Shown here piece after piece: positions 12,589 to 13,052 of a DNA stretch of 13,052 bases. The translations under genes and the position numbers were made by a program. Positions within the stretch are counted from its first letter, which is position 1. Each line of letters begins with the position of its first letter. The DNA lies in NCBI GenBank assembly GCA_023301335.1, contig JALZVA010000028.1, positions 1-13,052 on the forward strand, given 5' to 3'. This DNA is from Akkermansiaceae bacterium. GTDB lineage: Bacteria; Verrucomicrobiota; Verrucomicrobiia; Verrucomicrobiales; Akkermansiaceae. Under the pieces are notes generated by a model. That model searched no databases. It saw only the letters and a program-made list of their open reading frames with translations, and had not been told where the DNA came from.

Positions 12589-13052
12589 ATGAAGGTGTTT
12601 CAATATTGTGTGAAAAGTGTGTTGCTAGGGGTTATTGGTCTAGTTGTTTCTAACTGTGCCCTACCAGAAGGACCAATAGCCCCTTCTGTAAGCCCTGCAT
12701 ACTCTGCCCCTGTGTCTACCACCGAGAGTGCTTCTAATGCTCCACTAACTGCCGAATCTGTCAGTAAAAAATCGCGATCGAATCTTCCCGAAAATCGCCC
12801 CGGCTTAGCTACAACCCAGGGAAGGCAGATCAGTTCTGACGTGTCCTTTACCAGTTTTACGCGATCCAATAAGAACGCTCCAAAATCGTCAGCGACGATG
12901 TATTACAATGATGACGAAGGGGTGGAGGCGATGTCTGCAAAAGGATGGAAGTACAAGGGTGCTGGGATGCAGAGTGCCGCAGGAGGGTTGGTCGAGTGGG
13001 GAGTGAGGAGCGGGTTCCGTTATTCTAAGAATTACTTGGCTAGTGGAAAGCG
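12589..13052 (+). CDS. Putative lipoprotein, 3' end beyond the window
   Basis: The ATG at 12589 opens a frame with no stop to the window end (154 codons). Residues 1-23 form a signal peptide with a hydrophobic VLLGVIGLVV and a lipobox-like VSNC (20-23; Asn at -1 is unusual). A long Ser/Pro/Ala-rich, probably unstructured linker (24-100) follows, then a more ordered part from about 101 (MYYNDDEGVEAMSAKGWKYKG, a Gly-rich AAGGLVEWG, and RYSKNYLASGK). I do not recognise the domain. The long minus-strand frame over it is its shadow. It is divergent from blaI and an operator-like dyad touches its start codon, so it is a probable target of the BlaI/M56 system and may function in the envelope. Confidence 0.8.
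   Translation, partial: MKVFQYCVKSVLLGVIGLVVSNCALPEGPIAPSVSPAYSAPVSTTESASNAPLTAESVSKKSRSNLPENRPGLATTQGRQISSDVSFTSFTRSNKNAPKSSATMYYNDDEGVEAMSAKGWKYKGAGMQSAAGGLVEWGVRSGFRYSKNYLASGK

Noticed and set aside
12600..12869. 89-codon minus-strand ORF beyond blaI
   Set aside because: It is antisense to the plus-strand frame from 12589, which has a signal peptide, lipobox and a protein-like composition; the minus frame has none of these.

Overview
The window looks like a piece of a chromosome from a moderately AT-rich, Gram-negative-type bacterium, most plausibly of the Verrucomicrobiota or wider PVC group. This is an inference from gene content: a secreted DUF3500 protein, a short M56 peptidase/BlaI pair, lipoproteins, a Mip-like FKBP, tRNAs with encoded CCA, and many starts without a Shine-Dalgarno sequence. 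No marker gene settles the taxonomy. No insertion sequence, phage gene or CRISPR array is visible, and no gap above 300 bases lacks a gene or RNA.

Layout: (1) 1-743, the 3' part of an FKBP peptidyl-prolyl isomerase and its terminator. (2) 794-2218, an unrecognised membrane-anchored protein with a pseudopilin-like C-terminal motif. (3) 2233-2526 (-), a small conserved-looking protein. (4) 2684-5591, a likely low-zinc cluster: a 29-bp near-palindrome before folE2, then a hisI whose product lacks one zinc-ligand cysteine, then a convergent COG0523 (CobW/ZNG-type) GTPase lacking the usual CxCC motif. (5) 5700-6160, tRNA-Ser(GCU) on the minus strand and tRNA-Asn(GUU) on the plus strand, each followed by a strong hairpin terminator, with an unexplained structured element between them. 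(6) 6192-8116 (-), a DUF2314-ankyrin protein and a secreted DUF3500 protein. (7) 8355-10457, a processive-type family 2 glycosyltransferase abutting an L,D-transpeptidase lipoprotein. (8) 10563-11006, a nickel superoxide dismutase whose signal peptide ends just before the nickel-binding His1. (9) 11106-13052, an M56 peptidase/BlaI pair transcribed away from a lipoprotein gene, with three copies of a TGCTG-N6-C/T-A/T-GCA dyad between them.

How the genes may work together: folE2, the variant hisI and the COG0523 GTPase together suggest a zinc-sparing response, probably under a Zur-type repressor. The glycosyltransferase and L,D-transpeptidase form a cell-envelope pair. BlaI probably represses both its own operon and the lipoprotein gene, with the M56 protease as the relieving partner. 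The most interesting points are the zinc-sparing cluster, the secreted NiSOD and the three-operator BlaI control region.
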